DNA from: Ammopiptanthus mongolicus
Lineage: Eukaryota > Streptophyta > Magnoliopsida > Fabales > Fabaceae
Reading direction: 5' to 3'
Assembly (NCBI GenBank): GCA_039655645.1
Contig: CM077343.1
Location: forward strand, 47,460,032 to 47,524,031
DNA: 64,000 nt
The position numbers were made by a program, and so were the translations under genes. Shown here in pieces: positions 37,990 through 50,699 of the stretch (positions are counted from its first letter, which is position 1; every line of letters begins with the position of its first letter). The notes beneath the pieces were generated by a model. The model ran no database searches, had not been told where the DNA came from, and saw only the letters and a program-made list of their open reading frames with translations.

Positions 37990-38022
37990 TACAAGCGTAC
38001 CTCAAGATACCAGGATAGAGAC
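37990..38022 (+). other. Scrambled patch with templated duplication
   Basis: Other copies read ACCTCAAAATACGACGTTTCG, a GATTATCGG block and then AGACGCTTGAC. Here ACCTCAAAATAC is followed by a second degenerate AAGCGTACCTCAAGATAC and CAGGATAG before AGACGCTTGAC resumes. The monomer is about 5 bp short overall (879). A local copy of GCGTACCTCAA has replaced the CpG-rich block, as template switching would produce. Confidence 0.75.
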
Positions 38023-38299
38023 GCTTGACTTCAATCTTCAGTGTTTTTGCTGTTGCCGCTTTTGTACTTTTGTCGTTATTAACGCTTTTCTTCTTTTTCT
38101 TCTATTAGAGTTACTGAAGCTTTTATATTCTTATATTACAGTACTTGATGCTTCAGAACTTTGTTGAAAAGGGTACCTCATTTTCTGGTCAAGCTTGGAC
38201 GTTGAATATCTTAATACTTCATTCAAAATTACTTCTCCACCCATCATAATGTTCTGTATTCTGAGTAGACGCTTGGTTGGCTTCACTGGATGATTCTTA

Positions 38300-38690
38300 A
38301 ATGAGCTAAGGCGCTTGGGTGTCCGCTTTGCACATTCACATGTCTGTTTAACTCGTAGAATTCTGACCATTTAGCATATTGTGCTTCTTTCACCCTGTTA
38401 CTGGCCGAATTAGGATTCGATATCTTTACGAAACATGTTTATATGGATATTAGATTTAATGAGACACCAGTTTCATCCAATTCGAACACCATCATCTGAA
38501 TATATGGCCATCAGACGCTAGAAAGGTATGACAGTCAGGAACGGCATCACGTCACCAACTTATGGATGCATTTTGACAAAGATAGAGATCGATTTCGTTC
38601 TTGACCTCTTAACGAGAGCTGCAGATATTTCTTTGAGCATTCCAACGATACCAAGATCGATACTTTTGAACACCCAAAGCTCCAGAAATT
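38300..38690 (+). repeat. Probable gene-conversion patch
   Basis: To the left (about 38230-38298) the sequence matches the counterpart at about 20200-20275 (TTGGCTTCACTGGATGATTC). From about 38300 it switches to variants of the monomers at 41840-42230 and 43610-44000: AAATGAGCTAAGG, CTTGGGTGTCCGC, GTAGAATTCTGACC, CGATATCTTTACGAAACATG, CACCATCATCTGAATATATG. By about 38700 it has returned to the 20.7 kb type (TACCACGTCACAAGTCTG). The overall 18029 bp offset is unchanged on both sides, so the patch was replaced without changing array length. Confidence 0.7.
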
Positions 38691-41139
38691 GTCAGCAGAT
38701 GGTTGCATGTTCTTATTGTCTCGAACAGTACCACGTCACAAGTCTGAAGAAGAAATTTCACTCCGGTAAAGATTGATACTGATCTCGGCTTCTTCAGGAA
38801 ACATGTAGGTATTTCTCATATATTTTTAACAAAACCAAGATCACTTCCTTAGGACGAGCGTACCTAAAAATACGACGTTTCGTAAGCTTGATTATCGGCA
38901 GCAGACGCTTGACTTCAATCTTCAGTGTTTTTGCTGTTGCCACTTGTGTACTTTTGTCTTTATTCCCGCTTTTCTTCTCTTTCTTCTATTAGAGTTGCTG
39001 AATCTTATATATTCTTATATTACAGTACTTGATGCTTCGGAACTTTATTTAAAAGGGTACCTCATTTTCTGGTCAACCTTTTACATTGAATATCTTAGTA
39101 CTTCATTCAAATTTACGTCTCCACCATCATAATGTTCTGTATTCTGAGTAGACGCTTGATTAGCTTCACTAGACGCCTCTTAAAAGAGCTAAGGCGCTTG
39201 GTTCTCCACTTGGCACATTCACAAGGCTATTTAACTCGTAGCATTCTGACCATTTAGCGTATTATGCTTCTTTGACCCTGTTACTGGCCGAATTAGGATT
39301 CGATGTCTTCAAGAAACTTGTTTATATGGATATTAGCTTTAATGAGACACCGATTTCATCCAATTCGAACACCATCAACTCTATATATGGCCATCAGATG
39401 CTACAAAGGTATGTCAGTCAGGAACGACATCACGTCACCAACTTACAGATGCATTTTGATTAAGATAGAGATCGATTTCGTTCTTGACCTCTTCACGAGA
39501 GCGGCAGATATTTCTTTGAGCCTTCCAACGATACCAATATCGAAACTTTTGAACGCCCAAAGCTCCAGAAATTGTCAGCAGACGGTTGCATGTTCTCATT
39601 TGTCACGAACAGTATCACATCTCAAGCTTGAAGAAGGAATTTCACTCCGATAGAGATTGATACAAATCTTGGCTTCTTCAGGAAACATGTAGGTATTTCT
39701 CTTATATTTTTAACAAAACTAAGATCACTTCATTAGGACGAGCGTACCTCAAAATACGACGTTTCGGACGCTTGATTATCGGCAGCAGATGCTTGACTTC
39801 AATCTTCAGTGTTTTTGCTATTGCCGCTTTTATACTTTTGTCTTTATTAAGGCTTTTTTTCTCTTACTTCTATTAGAGTTGCGGAAGCTTTTATATTCTT
39901 ATATTACAGTACTTGATGCTTCAGAACTTTATTGAAACGGGTAACTCATTTTCTGGTCAAGCTTGGACATTGAATATCTTAATACTTCATTCAAAATTAC
40001 TTCTCCACCCATCATAATGTTCTGTATTCTGAGTAGATGCTTGATTGGCTTCACTGGATGATTCTTAAAAGAGCTAAGGCGCTTGGTTATCCGCTTTGCA
40101 CATTCACAAGTCTGTTTAACTCGTAGCATTCTGACCATTTAGTGTATTATGCTTCTTTCACCCTGTTACTGGCCGAATTAGGATTCGATGTCTTCATGAA
40201 ACTTGTTTATATGGACATTATCTTTAATGAGACACCGGTTTCATCCAACTCGAACACCATCAGCAAAATATATGGCAATCAGACGCTACAAATGTATGAC
40301 AGTCAAGAACAGCATCACGTCACCAACTTACGGATGCATTTTGGCCAATATAGAGATCGATTTCGCCCTTGACCTTTGCCCGAGAGTTGTTGATATTTCT
40401 TTGATCCTTCCAACGATACCAAGATCAATACTTTAGAAAAACCAAAGCTCCAGAAATTGTCAGAAGGAGGTGCATATTCGAATTGTCACAAACAGTATCA
40501 CACCACATGCTTGAAGAAGGAATTTCACTCAGATAGAGATTGATTCAGATCTCGACTTCTTTAGGAAACAGGTAGGTATTTCTCTTATCTTACTAAAATG
40601 ACCAAGATCACTTCATTAGGACGAGCGTACCTCAAAATACGACGTTTCAGACACTTAATTATCGGCAGCAGATGCTTGACTTCTATCTTCGGTATTTTTT
40701 GCTGTTGCAGCTTTTGTACGGTTGTCTTTATTCACGCCTTTCTTCTCTTTCTTCTATTAAAGTTGCTGAAGCTTTTATATTCTTATATTACAGTACTTGA
40801 TGCTTCAGAACTTTATTGAAAAGGGTACCTCATTTTCTGGTCAAGCTTGGAGTTGAATATCTTAATACTTGATTCAAAATTACTTCTCCAGCCATCATAA
40901 TGTTTGGTATTCTGAGTAGACTCTTGATTGGCTTCACTGGACGATTCTTAAAAGAGCTAAGGTGCTTGGTTATCCGCTTTGCACATTCACAAGTCTGTTT
41001 AACTAGTAGCATTCTGACCATTTAGCGTATTATGCTTCTTTCACCCTCTTACTGGCCGAATTAGGATTCGATGTCTTCATGATATTTGTTTATATGGATA
41101 TTAGCTTTAATGAGACGCTGGTTTCATCCAATTCGAACA

Positions 41140-42907
41140 CCATCAGCTCAATATATGGCCAACAGACGCAACAAAGGTATAACAGTCAGGAACGGCATCA
41201 CGTCACCAACTTACAGATGCATTTTGATTAAGATAGAGATCGATTTCGTTCTTGACCTCTTCACGAGAGCTACAGATATTTCCTTGATCCTTCCAACGAT
41301 ACCAAGATCGATACTTTTGAAAACCTAAAGCTCCAGAAAATGTCAGCAGAAGGTTGCATATTCGAATTGCCATGAACAGTATCACACCTCATGCTTGAAG
41401 AAGGAATTTCACTCAGATAGAGATTGATTCAGATCTCGACTTGTACAAGAAACAGGTAGGTATTTCTCTTATCTTACTAAAAAGTCCAAGATCACATTAT
41501 TAGGATGAGCGTACATCAAAACATGATGTTTCAGACGCTTGATTGTTGGCAGCAAACGCTTGACTTCAATCTTCAGTGTTTTTGCTGTTGTCGTTTTTCT
41601 ACTTTTGTCTTTATTCATGCTTTTCTTCTCTTTCTTCTGTTAGAGTTGCTGAAACTTTTATATTCATATATTACATTACTTGTTGCGTCAGAGCTTTATT
41701 GAAAAGGGCACCTCATTTTCTGGTCAAGCTTGGACGTTGAATATCTTAATACTTCATTCAAAATTACTTCTCCACCCATCATAATGTTCTGTATTCTGAG
41801 AAGACGCTTGATTAGATTCACTTGACGCCTCTTAAATGAGCTAAGGCGCTTGGGTGTCCGCTTTGCACATTCACATGTCTGTTTAACTCGTAGAATTCTG
41901 ACCATTTAGCATATTGTGCTTCTTTCACCCTGTTACTGGCCGAATTAGGATTCGATATCTTTACGAAACATGTATATATGGATATTAGATTTAATGAGAC
42001 ACCGGTTTCATCCAATTCGAACACCATCATCTGAATATATAGCCATCAGACGCTAGAAAGGTATGACAGTCAGGAACGGCATCACGTCACCAACTTACGG
42101 ATGCATTTTGACAAAGATAGAGATCGATTTCGTTCTTGACCTCTTAACGAGAGCTGCAGATATTTCTTTGAGCATTCCAACGATACCAAGATCGATACTT
42201 TTGAACACCCAAAGCTCCAGAAATTGTCCGCGGACGATTGCATTTTCTTATTGTCACGAACAGTACCACATCTCAAGCTTGAAGAAGCAATTTCACTCCG
42301 ATAGAGATTGATACAGACCTCAGCTTCTTCAGGAAACATGTAGGTATTTCTCTTATATTTTTAAGAAAACCAAGATCACTTCATTAGGACAAGCGTACCT
42401 CAAAATACGACGTTTCGGACGCTTGATTATCGGCAGCAGACGCTTGACTTCAATCTTTAGTGTTTTTGCTGTTGCCACATTTGTACTTTTGTCTTTATTA
42501 ACGCTTTTCTTCTCTTTCCTCTATTAGAGTTGCTGAAGCTTTTATATTCTTATATTACAGTACTTGATGCTTCAGAACTTTATTGAAAAGGGTAGCTCAT
42601 TTTCTGGTAAAGCTTAGACGTTGAATATCTCAATACTTCATTCAAAATTAATTCTCCACCCATCATAATGTTCTGTATTCTGAGTAGACGCTTGATTGGC
42701 TTCATTGGATGATTCTTAAAAGAGCTAAGGCACTTGGTTATCCGCTTTGCACGTTCACAAGTTTGTTTAACTCGTTGCATTCTGACCATTTAGCATATTA
42801 TGCTTCTTTCACCCTGTTACTGGCCTAATTAGGATTCGATGTCTTCATGAAACTTGTTTATATGGATATTAGCTTTAATGAGACATCGGTTTCATCCAAT
42901 TCGAACA
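41140..42907 (+). repeat. 1768 bp dimer HOR, copy 1
   Basis: Two L monomers (landmarks 41079 and 41963; the unit starts slightly inside the first) repeat at an offset of 1768 bp. Private shared markers are GACGCAACAAAGGTATAAC, GACTTGTACAAGAAACAGG, ATTACATTACTTGTTGCGTC, CGATATCTTTACGAAACATGTATATATGG and TTTTCTTATTGTC. Differences between copies are few single bases by eye. Confidence 0.88.
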
Positions 42908-44675
42908 CCATCAGCTCAATATATGGCCGACAGACGCAACAAAGGTATAACAGTCAGGAACGGCATCACGTCACCAACTTACAGATGCATTTTGATTAAG
43001 ATAGAGATCGATTTCGTTCTTGACCTCTTCACGAGAGCTGCAGATATTTCCTTGAACCTTCCAACGATACCAAGATCGATACTTTTGAAAACCTAAAGCT
43101 CCAGAAAATGTCAGCAGAAGGTTGCATATTCGAATTGCCATGAACAGTATCACACCTCATGCTTGAAGAAGGAATTTCACTCAGATAGAGATTGATTCAG
43201 ATCTCGACTTGTACAAGAAACAGGTAGGTATTTCTCTTATCTTACTAAAAAGTCCAAGATCACATTATTAGGATGAGCGTACATCAAAACATGATGTTTC
43301 GGACGCTTGATTGTTGGCAGCAGACGCTTGACTTCAATCTTCAGTGTTTTTGCTGTTGCCGTTTTTCTACTTTTGTCTTTATTTACGCTTTTCTTCTCTT
43401 TCTTCTATTAGAGTTGCTGAAACTTTTATATTCATATATTACATTACTTGTTGCGTCAGAGCTATATTGAAAAGGGCACCTCATTTTCTGGTCAAGCTTG
43501 GACGTTGAATATCTTAATACTTCATTCAAAATTACTTCTCCACCCATCATAATGTTCTGTATTCTGAGAAGACGCTTGATTAGATGCACTTGACGCCTCT
43601 TAAATGAGCTAAGGCGCTTGGGTGTCCGCTTTGCACATTCACATGTCTGTTTAACTCGTAGAATTCTGACCATTTAGCATATTGTGCTTCTTTCACCCTG
43701 TTACTGGCCGAATTAGGATTCGATATCTTTACGAAACATGTATATATGGATATTAGATTTAATGAGACACCGGTTTCATCCAATTCGAACACCATCATCT
43801 GAATATATGGCCATCAGACGCTAGAAAGGTATGACAGTCAGGAACGGCATCACCTCACCAACTTACGGATGCATTTTGACAAAGATAGAGATCGATTTCG
43901 TTCTTAACCTCTTAACGAGAGCTGCAGATATTTCTTTGAGCATTCCAACGATACCAAGATCGATACTTTTGAACACCCAAAGCTCCAGAAATTGTCAGAA
44001 GACGATTGCATTTTCTTATTGTCAAGAACAGTACCACATCTCAAGCTTGAAGAAGCAATTTCACTCCGATAGAGATTGATACAGATCTCAGCTTCTTCAG
44101 GAAACATGTAGGTATTTCTCTTATATTTTTAAGAAAACCAAGATCACTTCATTAGGACAAGCGTACCTCAAAATACGACGTTTCGGACGCTTGATTATCG
44201 GCAGCAGACGCTTGACTTCAATCTTTAGTGTTTTTGCTGTTGCCACATTTGTACTTTTGTCTTTATTAACGCTTTTCTTCTCTTTCTTCTATTAGAGTAT
44301 TGAAGCTTTTATATTCTAATATTACAGTACTTGATGCTTCAGAACTTTATTGAAAAGGGTAACTCATTTTCTGGTAATGCTTAGACGTTGAATATCTCAA
44401 TACTTCATTCAAAATTAATTCTCCACCCATCATAATGTTCTGTATTCTGAGTAGACGCTTGATTGGCTTCACTGGATGATTCTTAAAAGAGCTAAGGCAC
44501 TTGGTTATCCGCTTTGCACGTTCACAAGTTTGTTTAACTCGTTGCATTCTGACCATTTAGCATATTATGCTTCTTTCACCCTGTTACTGGCCTAAATAGG
44601 ATTCGATGTCTTCATGAAACTTGTTTATATGGATATTAGATTTAATGGGACATCAGTTTCATCCAATTCAAACAC
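42908..44675 (+). repeat. 1768 bp dimer HOR, copy 2
   Basis: Copy of 41140-42907, with landmarks 42847 (just left of the unit) and 43731. Similarity fades after the landmark at 44614, where the monomer changes to the TACAAATGTATG sub-family. The unit is exactly two L monomers, so duplication preserved monomer register. Confidence 0.85.
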
Positions 44676-47600
44676 CATCAGCTCAATATATGGCCATCAG
44701 ACGCTACAAATGTATGACAGTCAGGAACGGCATCACGTCCCCAAATTACGAATGCATTTTGGTAAATATAGAGATCGATTTCGCTCTTGACCTTTTCACG
44801 AGAGTTGCAGATATTTCTTTGATCCTTCTAACGATACCAAGATCGATAGTTTAGACAAACTAAAGCTCCAGAAATTGTCAGAAGAAGTTTGCATATGCGA
44901 ATTGTCACAAGCTGTATCACACCACATCCTTGAAGAAGGAATTTCACTCAGATAGAGATTGATTCAGATCTCGACTTCTTCAGGAAACAGGTAGGTATTT
45001 CTCTTATCTTACCAAAAAGTCCAAGATCACTTCATTAGGACAAGCGTACCTCAAAATACGATGTTTCAGACGCTTGATTATCGGCAGCAGATGCATGACT
45101 TCAATCTTTAGTCTTTTTGCTGTTGCCGCTTTTGTACTGTTGTCTTTATTCACGCTTTTCTTCTCTTTCTTCTATTAGAGTTGCTGAAGCTTTTATATTC
45201 TTATATTACAGTACTTGATGCTTTAGAACTTTATTGAAAAGGGTACCTCATTTTCTGGTCATGCTTGGACGTTGAATATCTTAGTACTTCAATCAAAATT
45301 ACTTCTCCACCCATCATAATGTTCGGTATTCTGAGTAGATGTTTGATTGGCTTCACTACACGATTCTTAAAAGAGCTAAGGCGCTTGGTCATCCGCTATG
45401 CACATTCACAAGTCTGTTTAACTCGTAGCATTCTGAACATTTAGCGTATTATGCTTCTTTGACCCTGTTACTGGCCGAATTAGGATTCGATGTCCTCATG
45501 ATACTTGTTTATATGCATATTAGCTTTAATGAGACACAGGTTTAATCCAATTCGAACACCATCAGCTCAATATATGGCCAACAAACGCAGCAAAGGTATG
45601 ACAGTCAGTAACGGCATCACGTCACCAACTTACGGATGCATTTTGATAAAGATAGAGAACGATTTCGTTCTTGATCTCTACACGAGAGTTGCAGATATTT
45701 CTTTGAGCCTTCCAACGATACCAAGATCGATACTTTTGAAAATCTAAAGCTCCAGTAATTGTCAGCAGAAGGTTGCATATTCGAATTGTCACGAACAGTA
45801 TCACACCTCATGCTTGAAGAAGCAATTTCACTCAGATAAAGATTGATTCGGATCTCCACTTCTTCAGGAAACAGGTAGGTATTTCTCTTATCTTAGTAAA
45901 AAGACCAAGATCACTTCATTAGGACGAGCGTACCTCAAAATACGACGTTTCAGATGCTTGATTATCTGCAGCAGATGCTTGACTTCAATCTTCAGTCTTT
46001 TTGTTGTTGCAGCTTTTGTACTGTTGTCATTATTCACGCTTTTCTTCTCCTTCTTCTATTAGAGTTCCTGAAGCTTTTATATTCTTATATTACAGTACTT
46101 GATGCTTCAGAACTTTATTGAAAAGGGTACCTCATTTTCTGGTCAAGCTTGGACTTTGAATATCTTAATACTTCCATCAAAAATACTTTTCCACCCATCA
46201 TAATTTTCTGTATTCTGAGTAAACGCTTGATTAGCTTCACTGGACGCATCTTAAAAGAGCTAAGGAACTTGGTTATCCACTTGGAACATTCACAAGGCCA
46301 TTTAACACGTAGCATTCTGACAATTTAGCGTATTATGCTTCTTTGACCCTATTACTGGCCGAATTAGGATTCGATGTCGTCACGAAACTTGTTTATATTG
46401 ATATTAGCTTCAATGAGACATCGGTTTCATCCAATTCGAACACCAGCAGGTCAATATATGGCCATCAGACGCTACAAAGGTATGACAGCCAGGAACGGCA
46501 TCACGTCAGCAAAATACGGATGCATTTTGACAAAGATAGGGATCGATTTCGTTCTTGACCTCTTCACGAGAGCTGCTGATATTTCTTTGAGCCTTCCAAC
46601 AATACTGAGATTGATACTTTTGAACACGTAAAGCCCCAGAAATTGTCAGCAAACGGTTACATATTCTGATTGTCTCGAACAGTGTCACATCTCAAGGTGG
46701 AAGAAGGAATTTCACTCCGATAGAGATTGATACAGATCTCAGCTTCTTCAGGAAACATGTAGGTATTTCTCTTATCTTTCTAACAAAACCAAGTTCACTT
46801 CATTAGGACGAGCATACCTCAAAATACGACGTTTCGGACGATTGATTATCGGCAGCAGACGCTTGACTTCAATCTTCAGTCTTTTTGCTATTGTAGCTTT
46901 TGTATTGTTGTCTTTATTCACGCTTTTCTTCTCTTTCTTCTATTAGAGTTCCTGAAGCTTTTATATTCTTATATTACAGCACTTAATGCTTCAGAACTTT
47001 ATTGAAAAGGGTACCTCATTTTCTGGTCAAGCTTGCACGTTGAATATCTTAATACTTCATTCAAAATTACTTCTCCAGCCATCATAAAGTTCGGTATTCT
47101 GAGTAGACGCTTGATCAGCTTCGCTGGATGATTCTTAAAAGATTTAAGGCGCTTGGTTATCCAATTTGCACATTCACAAGTCTGTTTAACTCGTAGCATT
47201 CTGACCATTTAGCGTATTATGCTTCTTTGACCCTGTTACTGGCCGAATTAGGATTCGATGTCTTCATAAAACATGTTTATATGGATATTAACTTTAATGA
47301 GACACCGATTTCATCCAATTCGAATACCATCAGCTCAATATATGGCCATCAGACGCTATAAAGATATGACAGTCAGGAACGGCATCACGTCACCAACTTA
47401 CAGATACATTTTGACAAAGATAGTGACTGATTTCGCTCTTGACCTCTCTGCGAGAGTTCCAGATATTTATTTGAGCCTTCGAATGATACCAATATCGATA
47501 CTTTTGAACTCCCAAAGCTCAAGAAATTGTCAGCAGATGGTTGCATGTTCTGATTGTCACGAACAGTATCACACGGTACTTCTCTTATCTTTCTAACAAA

Positions 47601-48845
47601 ACCATAATCACTTCATTAGGACGAGCATACCTCGAAATATGACGTTTCGGACGCTTGATTATCGGCAGTAGACGCTTGACTTCAATCTTCAGTGTTTTTG
47701 CTTTTGTAGCTTTTTTTACTTTTTTCTTTATTCAAGCTTTTTTTTTTTCTCTTTCTTCTATTAGAGTTGCTGAAGCTTTTGTCCTTTTCAATTACAGTAC
47801 TTGATGCTTCAGAACTTTATTGAAAATGGTACCTCATTTTCTGGTCAAGCTTGGACTTTGAATATCTTAATACTTCTTTCAAAATTACTTCTCCGCCCAT
47901 CATAATGTTTTGTATTCTGAGTAGACGATTGATTAGCTTCACTGGACGCTTCTTAAAAGAGCTAAGGGTTATCCACTTGGCCCATTCACAAGGCTATTTA
48001 ACTAGTAGCATTCTGACCATTTAGCATATTATGCTTCTTTGACCATGTTACTGGCCGAATTAAGATTCGATGTCTTCATGAAACTTGTTTATATGGATAT
48101 TAGCTTTAGTGAGACACCGGTTTCATCCATTTCGAACACCATCAGCTCAATATAACGCATCAGACGCCACAAAGGTATGACAGTCAGGAACGACATCACG
48201 TCACCAACTTACGGATGCATGTTGACAAAGATAGAGATCGATTTCGCTCTTGACCTCTTCACGAGAGTTGCAGATATTTCTTTGAGCCTTCCAACCATAC
48301 CAAGATCGATACTTTTGAAAACCTAAAGCTCCAGAAATTGTCAGCAGAAGGTTGCATGTTCTGATTGCACGAACAGTATCACATCTCAAGCTTGAAGAAG
48401 GAATTTCACTCCGATAGAGAATGATACAGATATCGGCTTCTTCAGGAAACATGTAGGTATTTCTCTTATATTTCTACCAAAACCTAGATCACTTTATTAC
48501 GACGAGCGTACCTCAAAATACGACGTTTCGGACACTTGATTATCGGCAGCAGACGCTTGACTTCAATCTTTTGTGTTTTTGCTGTTGCCGCTTATGTACT
48601 TTTGTCTTTATTCAGCTTTTCTTCTCTTTATCTATTAGAGTTGCTGAAGCTTTTATATTCGTTATATTACAGTTCTTGATGCTTCATAACTTTATTGAAA
48701 AGGGTACCTCATTTTTCTGGTCAGGCTTGGACGTTGAATATCTTAAAACTTTGTCCAAAATTACTTCTCCACCCATCATAATATTTTGTATTCTGAGAAG
48801 ATGCTTGATTAGCTCCACTCGACGCTTCTTAATTGAGCGAAGGCG

Positions 48846-49127
48846 NNNNNNNNNNNNNNNNNNNNNNNNNNNNNNNNNNNNNNNNNNNNNNNNNNNNNNN
48901 NNNNNNNNNNNNNNNNNNNNNNNNNNNNNNNNNNNNNNNNNNNNNNNNNNNNNNNNNNNNNNNNNNNNNNNNNNNNNNNNNNNNNNNNNNNNNNNNNNNN
49001 NNNNNNNNNNNNNNNNNNNNNNNNNNNNNNNNNNNNNNNNNNNNNNNNNNNNNNNNNNNNNNNNNNNNNNNNNNNNNNNNNNNNNNNNNNNNNNNNNNNN
49101 NNNNNNNNNNNNNNNNNNNNNNNNNNN
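48846..49127. other. Assembly gap, 282 N
   Basis: A run of unresolved bases inside a monomer tail. The left flank ends GAGCGAAGGCG and the right flank begins ATTAGGATTCGATG. In intact L monomers these points are about 96 bp apart, so the stated gap is about 186 bp longer than a simple in-register gap. It also does not equal 96 plus a whole S or L monomer. Any open frame that appears to run through 48571-49311 is an artefact of the N run. Confidence 0.99.
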
Positions 49128-50699
49128 ATTAGGATTCGATGTCTTCATGAAACTTGTTTATATGGATATTAGCTTTAATGACACACCGATTTCATCCAAT
49201 TCGAATACAATCAGCACAATATATGGCCATCAGACGCTACAAAGGTATGACAGTCAGGAACGGCATCACGTCACCAACTTACGGATGCAATTTGACAAGG
49301 ATAGAGACTGATTTCGCTCTTGATCACCTCTCCACGAGAGTTCCAGATATTTATTTGAGCCTTCCAAAGATACCAACATCGATACTTTGAACACCCCAAA
49401 GCTCCAGAAATTGTCAGCAGACGGTTTGCATGTTCTGATTGTGATGAACAGTATCACACGTACTCTCTTATCTTTCTAACAAAACCATGATCACTTCATT
49501 AGGACGAGCATACCTCAAAATACAACGTTCCGGGCGCTTGATTATCGGCAGTAGACCCTTGACTTCAATCTTCAGTGTTTTTGCTTTTGTAGCTTTTTTA
49601 CTTTTGTCTTTATTCACGCTTTTTTCTCTTTCTTCTATTAGAGTTGCTGGAGCTTTTGTCCCTTTCTATTACAGTACTTGATGCTTCAGAACATTATTGA
49701 AAATGGTACCTCATTTTCTGGTCAAGCATGGACTTTGAATATCCTTATACTTCTTTCAAAATTACTTCTCCGCCCATCATAATGTTTTGTATTCTGAGTA
49801 GACGATTGATTAGCTTCACTCGACGCTTCTTAAAAGAGCTAAGGCGCTTGGTTATCCACTTGGCACATTCACAAGTTTGTTTAACTAGTAGCATTCTGAC
49901 CATATAGCATATATGCTTCTTGACCATGTTACTGGCCGAAATAGGATTCGATGTTTTCATGAAACTTGTTTATATGGATATTAGCTTTAGTGAGACACCG
50001 GTTTCATCCAATTCGAACTCCATCAGCTCAATATATGGCATCATACGCTACAAAGGTATGATAGTCAGGAACAGCATCACCTCACCAACTAATACGATGC
50101 ATGTTGACAAAGATAGAGATCGATTTCGCTCTTGACCTCTTCACGAGAGTTGCAGATATTTCTTTGAGCCTTCCAATGATACCAAGATCGATACTTTTGA
50201 AAACCTAAAGCTCCAGAAATTGTCAGCAGAAGGTTGCATGTTCTGATTGTCACGTACAGTATCACATCTCAAGCTTGAAGAAGGAATTTCACTCCGATAG
50301 AGAATGATACAGATATCGGCTTCTTCAGGAAACATGTAGGTATTTCTCTTATCTTTCTACCGAAACCAAGATCACTTTATTAGGATGAGCCGTACCTCAA
50401 ATACGACGTTTCGGACCTTGATTAATCGGCAGCAGACGCTTGACTTCAATCTTTTTTGTTTTTGCTGTTGCCGCTTATGTACTTTTGTCTTTATTGACGC
50501 TTTTCTTCTCTTTCATCTATTAGAGTTGCTGAATCTTTTATATTCTTATATTACAGTGCTTGATGCTTCATAACTTTATTGAAAAGGGTACCTCAGTTTT
50601 CTGTCAAGCTTGGACTTGAATATCTTAAAAACTTCATCCAAAATTACTTCTCCACCCATCATAATATTTTGTATTCTGAGAAATGCTTGATTAGCTTCA

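Larger units (their letters stand above)
36205..42845 (+). repeat. Right arm of the ~18 kb-offset duplication, one monomer shorter
   Basis: Collinear with 17360-24780. The monomer at 36665 begins like the one at 17820 (GATTCGCTGTC) and ends like the one at 18633 (AGCCTTACAAC, and GCCCAAAGC after the ACTTTT block). It is therefore a fusion of two ancestral monomers, which removed about 812 bp here, or else the left arm gained one monomer. From 37549 to 41963 the offset is steady at 18027-18035. Confidence 0.78.
35567..47265 (+). repeat. L monomers M43-M55 to the right of the 5 kb HOR
   Basis: The first bases up to 35780 complete the tail of M42. Landmarks are 35781, 36665, 37549, 38428, 39311, 40196, 41079, 41963, 42847, 43731, 44614, 45498 and 46382; spacings are 878-885. 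All carry the 72 bp segment. The part from 36205 to about 42845 is the right arm of the 18 kb-offset duplication. Monomers at 45498 and 46382 resemble those at 24783 (ATATGCATATTAGC and GGTTTAATCC variants) and 27196/28962, so the same set of sub-families is re-used in shuffled order. Confidence 0.9.

Noticed and set aside
48571..49311. Apparent 246-codon ORF
   Set aside because: It exists only because 282 N are read as open codons.
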